A program made the position numbers and the translations under genes. A stretch of 34,827 nucleotides of DNA from Candidatus Epulonipiscium sp. (lineage in GTDB: Bacteria > Bacillota > Clostridia > Lachnospirales > Defluviitaleaceae), in NCBI GenBank assembly GCA_012519205.1, contig JAAYQR010000018.1, positions 1-34,827 on the forward strand. Direction: 5' to 3'. The notes under the pieces were generated by a model that was not told where the DNA came from, ran no database searches, and saw only the letters and a list, made by a program, of their open reading frames with translations. Below, one piece after another: positions 12,975-21,962 of the stretch (its first letter is position 1; each line of letters begins with the position of its first letter).

Positions 12975-15920
12975 ATGGAGCTAAAGGACTTACTCTTTCG
13001 TCATTACACAAAAGAATTACAAGATTCTACAAAAACTGTATATGACCTTTTTCAATGGAAAAATATCGATATTAAGATTGTCGACTACAGTACGGGGAAA
13101 ATCATTATTGACATGGAAAACTTAGAATTTCCTACCCATTATTCGCAATCTGCTTGCGATATAATAGCAAGCAAATATTTTAGGAAAAAAGGGGTTCCAA
13201 ATGATAGAGGCTATGAATACTCTCTCAAACAAGTTGTACATAGGATGACCGCCTTCTGGGTTGAATCGGCCTTACATGAGGGTTTAATCGATGAATCTAA
13301 AAAACAAATAGTATATGATGAACTGGCTTATATGATGTTAAACCAAATGTGGGCCCCTAATAGTCCTCAATGGTTTAATACGGGTTTAAAAATGGAATAT
13401 GATATTGACGGCCCCCCCCAAGGACATTATTACTATGATGAGAAAAAGCAAGATGTTCTCCCTTCCGGGGATGCTTATACACGAACACAGGGTTCTGCTT
13501 GTTTTATTGTTAGCGTTGATGATTCTCTATTAGGTGAAAAATCTCTTACCGATCAACTTGTCACAGAAACAAGGCTTTTTAAATACGGTTCAGGAGTTGG
13601 GAGCAATTGGTCATCTATAAGGGCAAAAGGAGAACCTCTATCTGGTGGTGGAAAATCCTCTGGACTTATTAGCTTTTTAAAAGTATTCGATAGGAATGCC
13701 GGAGCAATCAAATCTGGCGGAACAACTAGAAGAGCAGCAAAGATGAATATCCTAGATATAGACCATCCAGAAATAGAAAATTTTATAACTTGGAAAGCCA
13801 AAGAAGAAGAAAAAGTGGCAGCTCTAGGTAAGATGGGATACTCCACCCACTTTGATAGCGAAGCTTACGAAACAGTCTCAGGACAAAATGCTAATAACTC
13901 TGTACGAATCTCCGATAAATTTATGGCTTCTCTCGATACCCCTGATGCCAAATGGAATCTTAAAGGAAGAATCGATGCTTCTATGGACAGGGAGATTTCT
14001 GTATCAGAACTTTGGGAAGACTTGGTTTATTCTGCCTGGCGATGTGGTGACCCTGGGGTACAATTTGATGATATCATCAATGGGTGGCATACCTGTCCTG
14101 CTGGTGAAGACGGCGAACTAGGTAAAAAGCATAACCGCATTAATGCCAGCAACCCATGTTCTGAATACATGTTCTTAGATGATACTGCATGTAACCTTGC
14201 AAGTATTAATATTACAAAGTACTATGACCACGAAAACAACCGTTTTGATATTGAAGGATATCTTCACTCAATAAAAATGGTCCAAATTGTTCTAGAGGCA
14301 ACTATACATTGGGGGCAATTTCCTACTGCAGATATAGCAAGGAAATCCTATCACTTTAGAACCACAGGTTTAGGCCTGACTAACCTTGGGGCACTGTTTA
14401 TGTTAATGGCAAAACCTTATGATTCTGATGAGGCAAGAAATATCTCTGCTTCCCTTATGAGCATATTAACTGGATATTCTTATTACATTTCTTCATTATT
14501 TGCAAAACAATTAAAACCCTTCACCTATTTTGATATTAATAAAGAAGAAATGTTAAGGGTAATTAAGAATCACGCTAAAGCTGCCAATTACGATAAATAT
14601 GAAGAGGATTTCCAAGGACTTAATTATGACCCCGTAGTGATAGAGCATTCTATCCTTACTAAAGAAAACCATAGAAATATTTCCGATTGCTTAAAAATAG
14701 TATGGGAAAATGCCCTGGAATACGGGAAAGCTTATGGATTTAGAAATGCCCAAGTTTCGGTACTTGCTCCAACGGGGACAATTGCCTTTGCTATGGACTG
14801 CGCAACCACCTCATCCGAACCTTTCTTTAGTCATGTGGCCTATAAAAAGCTGGTTGGTGGGGGTAGTATGGAAATCGTAAACCCTATTATACCCATTGCC
14901 CTAAAAAAACTTGGATACACCAAAGAGCAAACAGAAGATATCGTTAAATATGTTCTTCGCAGAGAAAATAAAAATGGGTTTGATATAATCGCCGATGGAA
15001 AAATCGAAGGAGCACCCCATTTAAAGGAAGAGCACTATCCTATCTTTGACACCGCCAATCGTTGTGGAAGTGGAAAAAGATATATTCTCCCTGAAGGTCA
15101 TGTGAGAATGATGGGAGCATTAACCCCCCATATTTCTGGGGCAATAAGTAAGACCGTAAATCTACCCCATGATGCATCTGCAGGGGATATCAAAAAAATT
15201 TATCTTTTGTCTTGGAAACTTGGTGTTAAGGCCATTGCTCTTTATAGGGACGGGTGTAAGGCATCCCAGCCTCTTAACACCACTATAGAAGAACAAAAGG
15301 AAATAAGTATAGAGGATTTAACTTATAAGGAACTATTGGAATATGTGAAAAGCAAACATATAGAATACAAACCAACAAGGGTAAAGCCAGATGGCATCAG
15401 AAATGCTAGAGTTCATGAGGGGGAAATTGGCGGGCTTAAATTATACATTACTACTTCTTTCTATGAAGATGGAAGATTAGGTGAGGTTTATGTAACCGCA
15501 GGACGTCAAGGCTCCCTTGTTAAAGGTCTTCTCGATAGCCTATCGACCACTATATCAAAAATGCTTCAATACGGGGTCCCCCCTGAGGACATTGCCAAAA
15601 TGTATAAGGGACAAAAGTATGAGCCCAGTGGCTTTGTAGGGGGACATCCCTATATAAAAAGTGCCGATTCTATTTCTGATTTAATTAGTAAAATAATCGA
15701 AATAGAATTAGGGGATTACTCTCACTGTCAGGTTAAACCTGGGGAAATCCACACAATAACCCCTACTAGCCCCAAGTACATTAATACTACCGGAAATTCT
15801 AAAGCTTCCCTCGAAATAATATATGGTGAAATCTGTTCGAATTGTAAGAGTACAAAACTAGTCAAAAATGGTACCTGTAAAGTATGCCTTGATTGTGGCA
15901 CCACCACTGGCTGTAGTTAA
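12975..15920 (+). CDS. nrdJ: Adenosylcobalamin-dependent (class II) ribonucleotide reductase
   Basis: Reduces ribonucleotides to deoxyribonucleotides using a thiyl radical made from adenosylcobalamin, independent of oxygen. The protein has 981 residues. QGSACFIVS carries one redox cysteine (C176). NASNPCSEYMF holds the asparagine, the radical cysteine (C395) and the catalytic glutamate (E397). TACNLASIN and APTGTIAF follow, as in the RNR barrel. The C-terminus ends in a zinc-ribbon-like stretch with several CxxC pairs (from CSNCKS to TTGCS), thought to relay reducing power in this subfamily. A clear ATP-cone is not visible at the N-terminus. The ribosome site GGAGGA precedes the ATG. Paired NrdR-like boxes suggest dATP-linked repression, and cobO nearby can supply the cofactor. 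Confidence 0.97.
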   Translation: MELKDLLFRHYTKELQDSTKTVYDLFQWKNIDIKIVDYSTGKIIIDMENLEFPTHYSQSACDIIASKYFRKKGVPNDRGYEYSLKQVVHRMTAFWVESALHEGLIDESKKQIVYDELAYMMLNQMWAPNSPQWFNTGLKMEYDIDGPPQGHYYYDEKKQDVLPSGDAYTRTQGSACFIVSVDDSLLGEKSLTDQLVTETRLFKYGSGVGSNWSSIRAKGEPLSGGGKSSGLISFLKVFDRNAGAIKSGGTTRRAAKMNILDIDHPEIENFITWKAKEEEKVAALGKMGYSTHFDSEAYETVSGQNANNSVRISDKFMASLDTPDAKWNLKGRIDASMDREISVSELWEDLVYSAWRCGDPGVQFDDIINGWHTCPAGEDGELGKKHNRINASNPCSEYMFLDDTACNLASINITKYYDHENNRFDIEGYLHSIKMVQIVLEATIHWGQFPTADIARKSYHFRTTGLGLTNLGALFMLMAKPYDSDEARNISASLMSILTGYSYYISSLFAKQLKPFTYFDINKEEMLRVIKNHAKAANYDKYEEDFQGLNYDPVVIEHSILTKENHRNISDCLKIVWENALEYGKAYGFRNAQVSVLAPTGTIAFAMDCATTSSEPFFSHVAYKKLVGGGSMEIVNPIIPIALKKLGYTKEQTEDIVKYVLRRENKNGFDIIADGKIEGAPHLKEEHYPIFDTANRCGSGKRYILPEGHVRMMGALTPHISGAISKTVNLPHDASAGDIKKIYLLSWKLGVKAIALYRDGCKASQPLNTTIEEQKEISIEDLTYKELLEYVKSKHIEYKPTRVKPDGIRNARVHEGEIGGLKLYITTSFYEDGRLGEVYVTAGRQGSLVKGLLDSLSTTISKMLQYGVPPEDIAKMYKGQKYEPSGFVGGHPYIKSADSISDLISKIIEIELGDYSHCQVKPGEIHTITPTSPKYINTTGNSKASLEIIYGEICSNCKSTKLVKNGTCKVCLDCGTTTGCS

Positions 15921-15927
15921 TAAACAT

Positions 15928-15959
15928 TAAAAGGCGTGCAAAAATTTGCACGTCTTTTA
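15928..15959. terminator. Bidirectional terminator between nrdJ and yunB
   Basis: A stem of TAAAAGGCGTGCAAA against TTTGCACGTCTTTTA with a single mismatch, with A- and T-runs on both sides. It lies between convergent genes and includes the yunB stop codon. Confidence 0.8.
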
Positions 15960-16661
15960 ATTTATAGGTGAGTAATCAAAAATTTTCGGTTCTTTAAAGG
16001 GATCATGGAATTCCACATAAGTAGGGGGTACCTTTCCACTTAATACTTTGTCTATTAAAATAACTTTTCTTGATACCTTTATTTGTTCTGAACTTAGTGG
16101 TATAACTACCTGAACCATAGTATCAATATTCAGCCACACAGTATGGTTAATCTGGTTTATCCCTGTTGAACGAAACTCCCTATCATAATTAATAACAGCT
16201 GTCCCTAGGGGCAGCACCTTAATTCCTATTTCGGGGCCAACATTTGCAAATATCCTGTTCCCAGTTATATTCCCTAAGGGAACCTTGAATGTGGCTGGAG
16301 AAACCTCCTCTAATTCCTTTGATACGCCTGTTATTATATTTGCTGATAGTTCGTTAACCACAGGAGTGTTTAGTGTCCAGGATATTACCTCTCCCCCCTC
16401 ATTATAATCATATATAACTAAATCCTGTACAGTAACCTCCTTAAATACATCATTTATGGCATTACTAATTGCATGAGTTGCAATTGTATTTGCTTTAATA
16501 TATGCCATATTCATAACTATGGGCATGATTTTTTTATCTAAACTTAAATAAATAACAATTGATATAACAATACTAAATATAAAGAAAAGTGCTATTCGGA
16601 ATTTGCAAATAAGCTTTTTCCTATGTTTTTTTGGTTTCCTTCCTTTTAGGGTTTTTTTCAC
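15957..16661 (-). CDS. yunB: Sporulation protein YunB
   Basis: A 234-residue protein with a very basic N-terminus (residues 1-20) and one transmembrane segment (about 23-41, RIALFFIFSIVISIVIYLSL), then an extracytoplasmic domain containing ANTIATHAISNAIN and PLGTAVINYDREFRSTGINQ, as in the YunB family. Family members are made in the mother cell and are needed for normal spore formation; biochemical role unknown. The start is a GTG at 16661 with AGGAGGGAT upstream. It is a single gene divergent from the PBP gene. Confidence 0.88.
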   Translation of the reverse strand: MKKTLKGRKPKKHRKKLICKFRIALFFIFSIVISIVIYLSLDKKIMPIVMNMAYIKANTIATHAISNAINDVFKEVTVQDLVIYDYNEGGEVISWTLNTPVVNELSANIITGVSKELEEVSPATFKVPLGNITGNRIFANVGPEIGIKVLPLGTAVINYDREFRSTGINQINHTVWLNIDTMVQVVIPLSSEQIKVSRKVILIDKVLSGKVPPTYVEFHDPFKEPKIFDYSPIN

Positions 16662-16679
16662 GCTTATCCCTCCTCTTTA

Positions 16680-16706
16680 TAATCTATGCTTATTCTTGCA
16701 AAAAGT
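16680..16706 (-). promoter_or_regulatory. Candidate mother-cell (sigma-K-like) promoter of yunB
   Basis: On the minus strand AC (16705-16706), a 16-base spacer and CATAGATTA (16680-16688) match the sigma-K pattern AC-N16-CATAnnnTA. Sigma-E recognises a similar -10, so a mother-cell promoter is as far as this can be taken. Confidence 0.4.
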
Positions 16707-16753
16707 GCCGGCAAAATAATATATCAATTTCTCTTTTTTAAGTACTGCTTATC

Positions 16754-16762
16754 TGCTATAAT
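16754..16762 (+). promoter_or_regulatory. Extended -10 promoter of the PBP gene
   Basis: TGCTATAAT is a perfect -10 with the TGn extension, 76 bases before the PBP start. No good -35 is visible at normal distance, which is common for extended -10 promoters. Confidence 0.5.
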
Positions 16763-16838
16763 GATTAAGAATAAAATTGCTCCATAAACATTCATGGTAC
16801 GAATATAAAATAAGTCGTATCAATTAAGGAGGCTTAAA

Positions 16839-19595
16839 ATGAATTTTTCAAAAGAATCTAATGCTAAAAAGAAAAAATCCATAAATTCTAAGAATAAAAA
16901 AGTCAAAAATCGCCTTGGAATAATTTTATTTAGAATTTTATTCATTGTTTTAATCTTTGGAGCATTTGCTGCTGTGGGTGGAGGATTGGGAGCATTATTA
17001 GGAATCATTAATACTGCCCCTGATGTAAAGAATATTAATCTTACCCCCAAAAAATTCACTTCCATTATTTATGATTTAAATGGAAATGAAATCGACCGCC
17101 TTCACGGGGAGGAGAACAGAATCTATGCCGAATTAGACAATATACCTGTCGATTTACAACATGCCTTTGTTTCTATTGAAGACGAAAGATTTTATACCCA
17201 TAGTGGAATTGATTTTAGGGGTATGGTAAGAGCCTTAGTTGTTAACATAAAAGAACGCTCCTTTAGCGAAGGTGCTAGTACCATCACCCAGCAATTAATT
17301 AAAAACAGAGTCTTTACCAATGAGAAAAAGATGCAAAGAAAATTACAGGAGCAATATTTAGCAATACAATTAGAAAAGATTTATAGTAAGGACCAAATCC
17401 TTGAATGGTATTTGAATGAAATTGCCCTAGGTAGAGGTTTCAATGGGGTTCAAGCAGCATCCAAGGGCTATTTTAATAAGGATGTATCAGAGCTCACTTT
17501 AGCAGAATCTGCAGTTGTTGCATCTATTACTCAAAATCCATCTAAATACGACCCCATAAGGTTCCCGGAAAATAATAAGGATAGGCAAAAAATAGTACTT
17601 GCAAAAATGTTGGAACAGGGCTATATCTCACAAAGTAAATACAATAGTGCCCTCTCTGAAGACGTATATTCTAAAATTCAAAAGACTAGCCAGCAATTTA
17701 TAGAGGACTCAAAACACACATATTATGTAGACCAAATTATAGAAGATGTCATAAGAGATCTTCAAGAAAAAAAAGGTTATACCGCAAATGAAGCCATCAA
17801 TATGGTCTATAGCGGAGGATTAAGTATTTATACCCCTTTTAACCAAAAGATACAGGATGTTATGGACAAACATTATGAAAATGATGAATTGTTTCCTCCA
17901 AAGGCATTTGAAATTAAAGTAATATACAATCTTACATTGCAAAAATCTAATAAAAATGAAGAAAACTTTTATGCTGAGGGTATTGTACCTAATAAAGATT
18001 CCGTCGAACAATTTAAAAATGATAAAAAGGAAGAATGGGGAATATCAGCTTCTGATAAAATATTAGAAACTGTCCATACCATTCCCCAACCTCAATCAGC
18101 CATGGTTATCATGGATTATCATAACGGTCACGTTTTAGCTATATCCGGCGGCCGCGGAGAAAAAATAGGTAATTTAATGTTTAACCGTGCCACCCATGCA
18201 AAACGTCAACCCGGATCTGCATTCAAAGTTCTAGCTTCCTATGCTCCTGCCCTTGATACAGGGAAGGCAACCCCCGGTACTGTTATAGATGACGTACCGC
18301 TAAAAGTTAAAGATGGTTCTAAAGACAAATGGATTCATAACTGGACCGGTAGGTATGACGGACTAAGTACAGTTCGAGAAGGAATCTATAGATCCATGAA
18401 CATCTTGGCAGTTAAAACTCTTCTGGATACGGGATTTGATACAAGTTTTGACTATCTCCAACACTTCGGGTTTACAACCCTTATTGATAGAGAAGAACGA
18501 AGTGGTAGGATACATTCAGATAAAGTTCCCGCTTTGGCCCTTGGAGGCATAACCGATGGGGTAACTCCCTTAGAGCTGACTGCAGCTTATGGGACCATAG
18601 CAAACAAAGGAGTTTATAATGAACCTGTATTTTATACAAAAATTTTAGATCATGATGGGAATATGCTTATAGATAATACTCCAATACAGCGTAGAGTATT
18701 AAAGGAAACCACTGCTTTCCTTCTAACGGATATGATGAAAGACGTACTAAATCCAAGCCGACGCGAAGCTACTGGATTGCTAGCAAGATTTAAAAATAGT
18801 CGAATGCCTATAGCAGGTAAAACCGGAACAACCTCTAATGATGTTGACCTAGTATTTGCTGGGTATACACCCTATTATGTAGCAGGAATTTGGCTTGGCC
18901 ACGATACCCCCAAACGGCTACGCTATGATAGGAGTTATCATAATCTACTTTGGGCGGCTATCATGGAAGAAATCCATGAGGACTTACCTGTTAAAAACTT
19001 TGAAGTACCCCAAGGGATAGTACAGGCAAGAATATGTTCCGAATCGGGTAAATTGGCTACAACTACTTGTGAGCAGGATCCAAGGGGTTCTACTGCCATA
19101 ATGGAATATTTCGAATCAGGAACACAACCTAAAGAGTATTGTGATGTCCATACCATCGAAAAGATATGCATCGAATCTGGGCTACTTGCCAACGAATACT
19201 GCCCAGAAGAAGTTATAAAAGAAAAAGTATTCATCAAAAGGCCTGTACCTTATGTACCCGAAAGTAAAAACGGTCCTTTCCCTGCCGATGCACAATATGA
19301 ACTCCCTACTTCTAAGGAAGAAGCCTATTGTAATGTTCATGGACCTGATTCAATTTTCCCTTCGGACCCTAATGATGATTTCAATATACCTGAAGCGGAC
19401 GAAAACGGAAATATCGATAGTGGTGATGTGCCTGATACCCCTGGTGGTCCTAATAAGCCTAACAAGCCCAATAAACCCAGTGATCCTGTAGAACCCCTAG
19501 ACCCCTTTATACCACCTAAAGAACCTGATACTCCTAATTCGAGTACTGTAAATATGCCTAATAGCATGGATGATTTTTTCATGCCATTGCCATAA
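16839..19595 (+). CDS. Class A penicillin-binding protein (glycosyltransferase plus transpeptidase, PBP1A type)
   Basis: Polymerises lipid II and cross-links peptidoglycan. The 918 residues read in order: a basic cytoplasmic tail, one transmembrane anchor (about 24-52, IILFRILFIVLIFGAFAAVG), a GT51 glycosyltransferase domain with catalytic E114 in EDERFYTHSG and GASTITQQL, then the transpeptidase domain. In the latter the active serine is S460 in SAFK, SMN is at 519-521 and KTGT begins at K661. After residue 730 there is an extension with several cysteine-containing repeats (ICSESGKLATTTCEQD; CIESGLLANEYCPEE) and a Pro/Asn/Asp-rich tail. It could be vegetative or sporulation-associated; nothing here decides. 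The ribosome site is AAGGAGG. It is a single-gene unit with a terminator. Confidence 0.96.
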   Translation: MNFSKESNAKKKKSINSKNKKVKNRLGIILFRILFIVLIFGAFAAVGGGLGALLGIINTAPDVKNINLTPKKFTSIIYDLNGNEIDRLHGEENRIYAELDNIPVDLQHAFVSIEDERFYTHSGIDFRGMVRALVVNIKERSFSEGASTITQQLIKNRVFTNEKKMQRKLQEQYLAIQLEKIYSKDQILEWYLNEIALGRGFNGVQAASKGYFNKDVSELTLAESAVVASITQNPSKYDPIRFPENNKDRQKIVLAKMLEQGYISQSKYNSALSEDVYSKIQKTSQQFIEDSKHTYYVDQIIEDVIRDLQEKKGYTANEAINMVYSGGLSIYTPFNQKIQDVMDKHYENDELFPPKAFEIKVIYNLTLQKSNKNEENFYAEGIVPNKDSVEQFKNDKKEEWGISASDKILETVHTIPQPQSAMVIMDYHNGHVLAISGGRGEKIGNLMFNRATHAKRQPGSAFKVLASYAPALDTGKATPGTVIDDVPLKVKDGSKDKWIHNWTGRYDGLSTVREGIYRSMNILAVKTLLDTGFDTSFDYLQHFGFTTLIDREERSGRIHSDKVPALALGGITDGVTPLELTAAYGTIANKGVYNEPVFYTKILDHDGNMLIDNTPIQRRVLKETTAFLLTDMMKDVLNPSRREATGLLARFKNSRMPIAGKTGTTSNDVDLVFAGYTPYYVAGIWLGHDTPKRLRYDRSYHNLLWAAIMEEIHEDLPVKNFEVPQGIVQARICSESGKLATTTCEQDPRGSTAIMEYFESGTQPKEYCDVHTIEKICIESGLLANEYCPEEVIKEKVFIKRPVPYVPESKNGPFPADAQYELPTSKEEAYCNVHGPDSIFPSDPNDDFNIPEADENGNIDSGDVPDTPGGPNKPNKPNKPSDPVEPLDPFIPPKEPDTPNSSTVNMPNSMDDFFMPLP

Positions 19596-19604
19596 TATAA
19601 TAAT

Positions 19605-19639
19605 AAGAATAGCCGTAATTTAGAATTACGGCTATTCTT
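19605..19639. terminator. Terminator between the PBP gene and spoVAE
   Basis: A perfect 16-bp stem (AAGAATAGCCGTAATT against its complement) with a three-base loop, followed by T4 on the plus strand. The spoVAE stop codon lies inside its right arm, so it may stop both convergent units. Confidence 0.8.
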
Positions 19640-19988
19640 TTGCTTTGGAATTAAATATAAGGGCGGCTATAAATGCAAATAAAACAGCTGCTGTAATCCC
19701 TGCTGAGGTTGCTTTTAATCCCCCCGTAAAGGCACCCTTAAGCCCTATTTTATCTACTTCCTCGATTGCCCCCTTTGCTAGGGAATATCCGAACCCTGGA
19801 AGAGGGACTGTAGCCCCTGCTCCCCCAAATTTAACTAGGGGTTCATATAATCCCATTCCATGAAGTACTGCCCCAAGAACAACAAATAAAACTAATATCC
19901 TGCCAGACATTAATTTGGTTTTATCTATCAGTATTTGTCCAATTACACATATGATTCCACCGATAATAAAAGCTTTTACATAATCCAT
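19632..19988 (-). CDS. spoVAE: Stage V sporulation protein AE (SpoVAEb type)
   Basis: A 118-residue membrane protein with about four hydrophobic segments. It includes the motifs AFIIGGIICVIGQILID and the GAGATVPLPGFGYSLAKGA loop that are shared with SpoVAC, its paralogue. It belongs to the SpoVA channel in the inner spore membrane that takes up dipicolinic acid during sporulation and releases it at germination. The GGAGGAAGG ribosome site overlaps the stop codon of spoVAD, so the two are translationally close. It is the last gene of the operon. Confidence 0.93.
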   Translation of the reverse strand: MDYVKAFIIGGIICVIGQILIDKTKLMSGRILVLFVVLGAVLHGMGLYEPLVKFGGAGATVPLPGFGYSLAKGAIEEVDKIGLKGAFTGGLKATSAGITAAVLFAFIAALIFNSKAKE

Positions 19989-19998
19989 GTCCTTCCTC

Positions 19999-21015
19999 CT
20001 ACGCCCATTTATTCTCTATAGCAACTGCATGTGCAATACTTGGAATCGATTCTCCCTGCTGTGTGCTTCCAGGACTCATCAAGGCACCTGTAGGTATAAA
20101 TAGGATTCGACTCCACTTGTTATTTTGCATTTCTTTATATAGGTATCCTGCAAAGGTTACAGCAGAACAACCGCAACCACTACCACCGGCATGGGTATCC
20201 TGAGTGGCAGCATCAAATATTTCTACCCCACAATCAGAGAATATACTTTCAATGTCATAACCTGACTTTTTAACTAATTCTAGAGCTAATTCTTTACCTA
20301 CCGAACCTAAATCACCAGTAATTATTAAATCATAATCCTTAGGTGTACGGCCGGTATCTTGGAAATGATTAATGATTGTGTCCGCTGCCGCTGGAGCCAT
20401 TGCAGCCCCCATATTCATTGGGTCCTTTATGCCTAAATCTATTATCTTGCCTGGTGTTATATATGTTATATAGGGCCCCGGACCATTTTTCCCAAGTATA
20501 ACGGCTCCACTCCCAGTTACTGTCCATGAAGCAGTAAGCGGTCTTTGGGTTCCTAATTCCAAGGGAAATCTAAACTGTTTTTCTGAGCCACAAAAATGGC
20601 TGGACGCCTCTGCAACTACATAATTGGCAAATCCTCCATCTATAGTCATAGCACCTAAAGCCATACTTTCGCCCATAGTAGAACATGCCCCAAATAAACC
20701 AAAAAAGGGTATATCAAAACTCCTTAATCCAAATGTGCTGGCTGTCAATTGATTGAGTAAATCTCCTGCAAAAATGTATTGGATATCTTCTGGAGTTAGA
20801 TTGGCCTTTTGGATAACTCTTTCTATAGTTTTTTGGACTAATTTACTTTCTGCCTTTTCCCAGCTATCTTCCCCCCATAAGGGGTCTTGTAGCACCACAT
20901 CAAAGTAGGTACCTAAAGGCCCTTTCCCTTCCTTAGAACCCACTGTAGATGCAGCCGAGATGATGCTAGGGGGCAAATCAAATTTAATGCTTTGTTTTCC
21001 TATATGTTTTGCCAT
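19999..21015 (-). CDS. spoVAD: Stage V sporulation protein AD
   Basis: A soluble, thiolase-fold protein that binds dipicolinic acid in the SpoVA complex. The core segments GLFGACSTMGESMALGAM, TGDLGSVGKELALEL and THAGGSGCGCSAVTF are family hallmarks. The frame opens with an ATG at 21027, but that ATG overlaps the ribosome site; the second ATG at 21015 follows GGAGG by five bases and gives 338 residues, the family length. It lies between spoVAC and spoVAE in the operon. Confidence 0.96.
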   Translation of the reverse strand: MAKHIGKQSIKFDLPPSIISAASTVGSKEGKGPLGTYFDVVLQDPLWGEDSWEKAESKLVQKTIERVIQKANLTPEDIQYIFAGDLLNQLTASTFGLRSFDIPFFGLFGACSTMGESMALGAMTIDGGFANYVVAEASSHFCGSEKQFRFPLELGTQRPLTASWTVTGSGAVILGKNGPGPYITYITPGKIIDLGIKDPMNMGAAMAPAAADTIINHFQDTGRTPKDYDLIITGDLGSVGKELALELVKKSGYDIESIFSDCGVEIFDAATQDTHAGGSGCGCSAVTFAGYLYKEMQNNKWSRILFIPTGALMSPGSTQQGESIPSIAHAVAIENKWA

Positions 21016-21064
21016 TGTATCCTCCATTCTGCCTATTCTAGCTTAAATTTAGACTGAATCTTAT

Positions 21065-21511
21065 CTATTTCATAAAATAATGAATAATCCCTACTACTAC
21101 GGATGCTGTTAGACCATATACAATAACAGGCCCTGCTATGGTAAACATCCTAGAACCAACTCCAAATACATAACCTTCTTTTTTATATTCGATAGCAGGG
21201 GAAACCATGGAATTTGCAAAACCTGTAATCGGAACAATAGAGCCTGCCCCAGCGTATTTTCCTAGGGAACTGTATATGTTAAGGCCTGTTAGGAGAATCC
21301 CTAGAAATACTAGAACAATGGTTGTCAGCATACTGGCCTCATCTTTATTATATCCAAAACTTTTAATGATATTATTTATGAGCTGTCCTATTGTACATAT
21401 GACTCCTCCCACCCAAAAGGCCCTTGCACAATCCCTTAAGAGATTTGATTTTGGCGATATCTTCTCTACCATCTGGGCATATTCTTTTTTCATATTTTGA
21501 ATTTGATCCAT
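21065..21511 (-). CDS. spoVAC: Stage V sporulation protein AC
   Basis: A 148-residue integral membrane protein. After a soluble N-terminus (MDQIQNMKKEYAQMVEKISP) come about four transmembrane segments, with the AFWVGGVICTIGQL motif and the GAGSIVPITGFANSMVSPA loop common to SpoVAC and SpoVAEb. In Bacillus SpoVAC behaves as a mechanosensitive channel for dipicolinate release. The ribosome site is GAGGT, 8 bases before the ATG. It is co-directional with spoVAB (19-base gap) and spoVAD. Confidence 0.95.
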   Translation of the reverse strand: MDQIQNMKKEYAQMVEKISPKSNLLRDCARAFWVGGVICTIGQLINNIIKSFGYNKDEASMLTTIVLVFLGILLTGLNIYSSLGKYAGAGSIVPITGFANSMVSPAIEYKKEGYVFGVGSRMFTIAGPVIVYGLTASVVVGIIHYFMK

Positions 21512-21530
21512 AACATTACCTCGCTTTCAA

Positions 21531-21962
21531 CTATTTATATTGAATAAATCCTGGTAAAATCCAATATATTATTGCACCAACCATTTTTCCTATAGCAATA
21601 CTGATAATAAGAAATTCGATTCCCCTTTTTAAACTTAGTCTTCTTGTTACAACAGGTATAACGTTTAATATTTCTGCTAAGGATACTGCCAGGCAACCTG
21701 TAAAAATCCCAAAGCAAAAGCCAATGATAGCTGCCCCTATCTTGCCAATGGGCGCCGAAAAGTCCCAAATCATTGTAAGACAACCTAAAATCCCTCCCGC
21801 AATGATTACAGTTTCATACAAAATCAAGTACTTTTCTGTTTTTGTCTTTTCCATAAGCCGTGGGATAACGCCTATGATTGCAATAAAGGCAAAAATTCCT
21901 CCAGCAATAACCACTCCGCCACTAAATCCTATTAAAACAGAGACTATTTTCCCAAAAAACAT
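21531..21962 (-). CDS. spoVAB: Stage V sporulation protein AB
   Basis: A 143-residue membrane protein with about four hydrophobic segments and the family pattern GGVVIAGGIFAFIAIIGVIPRLMEKTKT near the N-terminus and VIPVVTRRLSLKRGI later. Its exact role in dipicolinate uptake is unknown. The ATG overlaps the stop codon of spoVAA (TAATG), so the two are translationally coupled. Confidence 0.9.
   Translation of the reverse strand: MFFGKIVSVLIGFSGGVVIAGGIFAFIAIIGVIPRLMEKTKTEKYLILYETVIIAGGILGCLTMIWDFSAPIGKIGAAIIGFCFGIFTGCLAVSLAEILNVIPVVTRRLSLKRGIEFLIISIAIGKMVGAIIYWILPGFIQYK

Noticed and set aside
16820-17065. 81-residue frame antisense to the start of the PBP gene
   Set aside because: It is opposite a certain gene, and no ribosome site or family signature was seen.
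21535-21783. 82-residue open frame on the minus strand inside spoVAB
   Set aside because: It is an alternative frame of spoVAB, which has the correct composition and family motifs in its own frame.
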